From Clostridiales bacterium (lineage in GTDB: Bacteria; Bacillota; Clostridia; Christensenellales; QALW01), in contig JAHAAN010000038.1 of the NCBI GenBank assembly GCA_018376855.1, positions 1 to 14,334 on the forward strand: 14,334 nt of DNA, written 5' to 3'. Position 1 is the stretch's first letter, and each line of letters starts with the position of its first letter. Under the pieces are notes generated by a model, which saw nothing but the letters and a program-made list of their open reading frames with translations, was not told the origin of the DNA and did no database searches. This document shows, one piece after another, positions 13,827 through 14,334 of this stretch. The translations under genes and the position numbers were made by a program.

Positions 13827-14334
13827 ATGGCGGTTTATTGTAGAAAGTTGGAAATGAATGAACTTAATTTGGAATTGTTTTGTGAATTTCAGCGTAAGTA
13901 GATTGTGATAAGGTGTTGGTGAAAGAAAGACAAACCGGTGGATTATCAGAGATGAGCCGTTTATTGATGATTAGGGAATTGACGAATATGAAGAACTGAT
14001 TCGGTGCTTGAAAAATACGCTTGTTACACACGGAATTGTATATGGCGCTTCTATAAACGGAAAGCTGAAAGGATTTGTTTCCGTTGAGGATATCGATAAG
14101 CCGGATGTATAAATATATGGATTTATCCAGTACTCAAGTGTCGCAGGATGTACGTAAACAAGGCATCGGAAGAGAAACTATTTCGTATTGCTAAAGAGTT
14201 TGCAAGGGCAAGAAACGCCGATATATAGTAGCGCATTCTGCGGTTGAAAGCCAAGCGTTTTATCATTCGATGGGATGTGTTGAAGAACAGGAGTATGATC
14301 CAAGACATGCGGAGAAGAATCCCCTTGATTGTCA
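13827..14334 (+). pseudogene. Decayed GNAT-family acetyltransferase, runs off the window
   Basis: Fragments in all three forward frames line up as one GNAT acetyltransferase. The first is ATG 13827: MAVYCRKLEMNELNLELF then CEFQRK, TAG 13899-13901, IVIRCW, TGA 13920-13922. A frame change follows to RWIIRDEPFIDD from 13936, TAG 13972-13974, GIDEYEELIRCLKNTLVT, GIVYGASINGKLKGFVSVED, TAA 14110-14112. A second change near 14112 leads to MDLSSTQVSQDVRKQGIG from 14117. R-K-Q-G-I-G is the acetyl-CoA-binding RxxGxG/A motif of GNATs. A third change near 14177 gives LFRIAKEFARARNADI, TAG 14226-14228. A fourth gives AHSAVESQAFYHSMGC and RHAEKNPLDC up to the window end. At least four in-frame stops and four frame changes make a functional product very unlikely. 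Substrate of the ancestor is unknown. The 76 bases between murI and this remnant hold nothing I recognise. Confidence 0.85.

Overview
The window is a moderately AT-rich chromosomal segment from a low-GC, endospore-forming Firmicute, most likely a member of Clostridia. Support for this comes from gpr (the germination protease of spores), the comEC-holA-rpsT-gpr gene order known from Bacillus and relatives, GerMN-domain lipoproteins, strong AGGAGG ribosome binding sites and sigma-A-type promoters. I see no tRNA, rRNA, CRISPR array, insertion sequence or prophage gene. The only accessory-looking material is a decayed acetyltransferase gene at the right edge.

Left part (1-2430): the 3' end of trpB overlaps a complete trpA, the end of a tryptophan operon on the + strand. 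Convergent to it is a secreted, membrane-anchored D,D-carboxypeptidase of the DacF/PBP5 type on the - strand, with its own extended -10 promoter.

Centre (2600-10552): six tightly packed + strand genes, probably one operon. They are an OmpR-family response regulator, a sensor histidine kinase, two GerMN-domain lipoproteins, comEC (DNA uptake channel) and holA (DNA polymerase III delta). The last three junctions after the kinase include two one-base TAATG overlaps. The divergent region between the carboxypeptidase and the regulator holds two direct repeats resembling WalR boxes (TGT-type half sites, 11-base period), one at each promoter. The reading I favour is an envelope-stress or cell-wall two-component module whose accessory lipoproteins recall actinobacterial MtrAB-LpqB and whose nearest likely target is the carboxypeptidase. 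The kinase has no ATG, GTG or TTG codon where its protein should begin. An ATT codon sits there instead.

Right part (10521-14334): a cysteine-rich multi-pass membrane protein of unknown function lies on the - strand and overlaps the end of holA tail to tail. It is followed by rpsT (-) with a clear terminator and promoter, then gpr (+), murI (+) with its own consensus promoter, and a GNAT acetyltransferase pseudogene with several stops and frameshifts that runs off the window. The section combines translation (S20), spore germination (Gpr) and peptidoglycan precursor supply (MurI), all single housekeeping or sporulation genes rather than one pathway.
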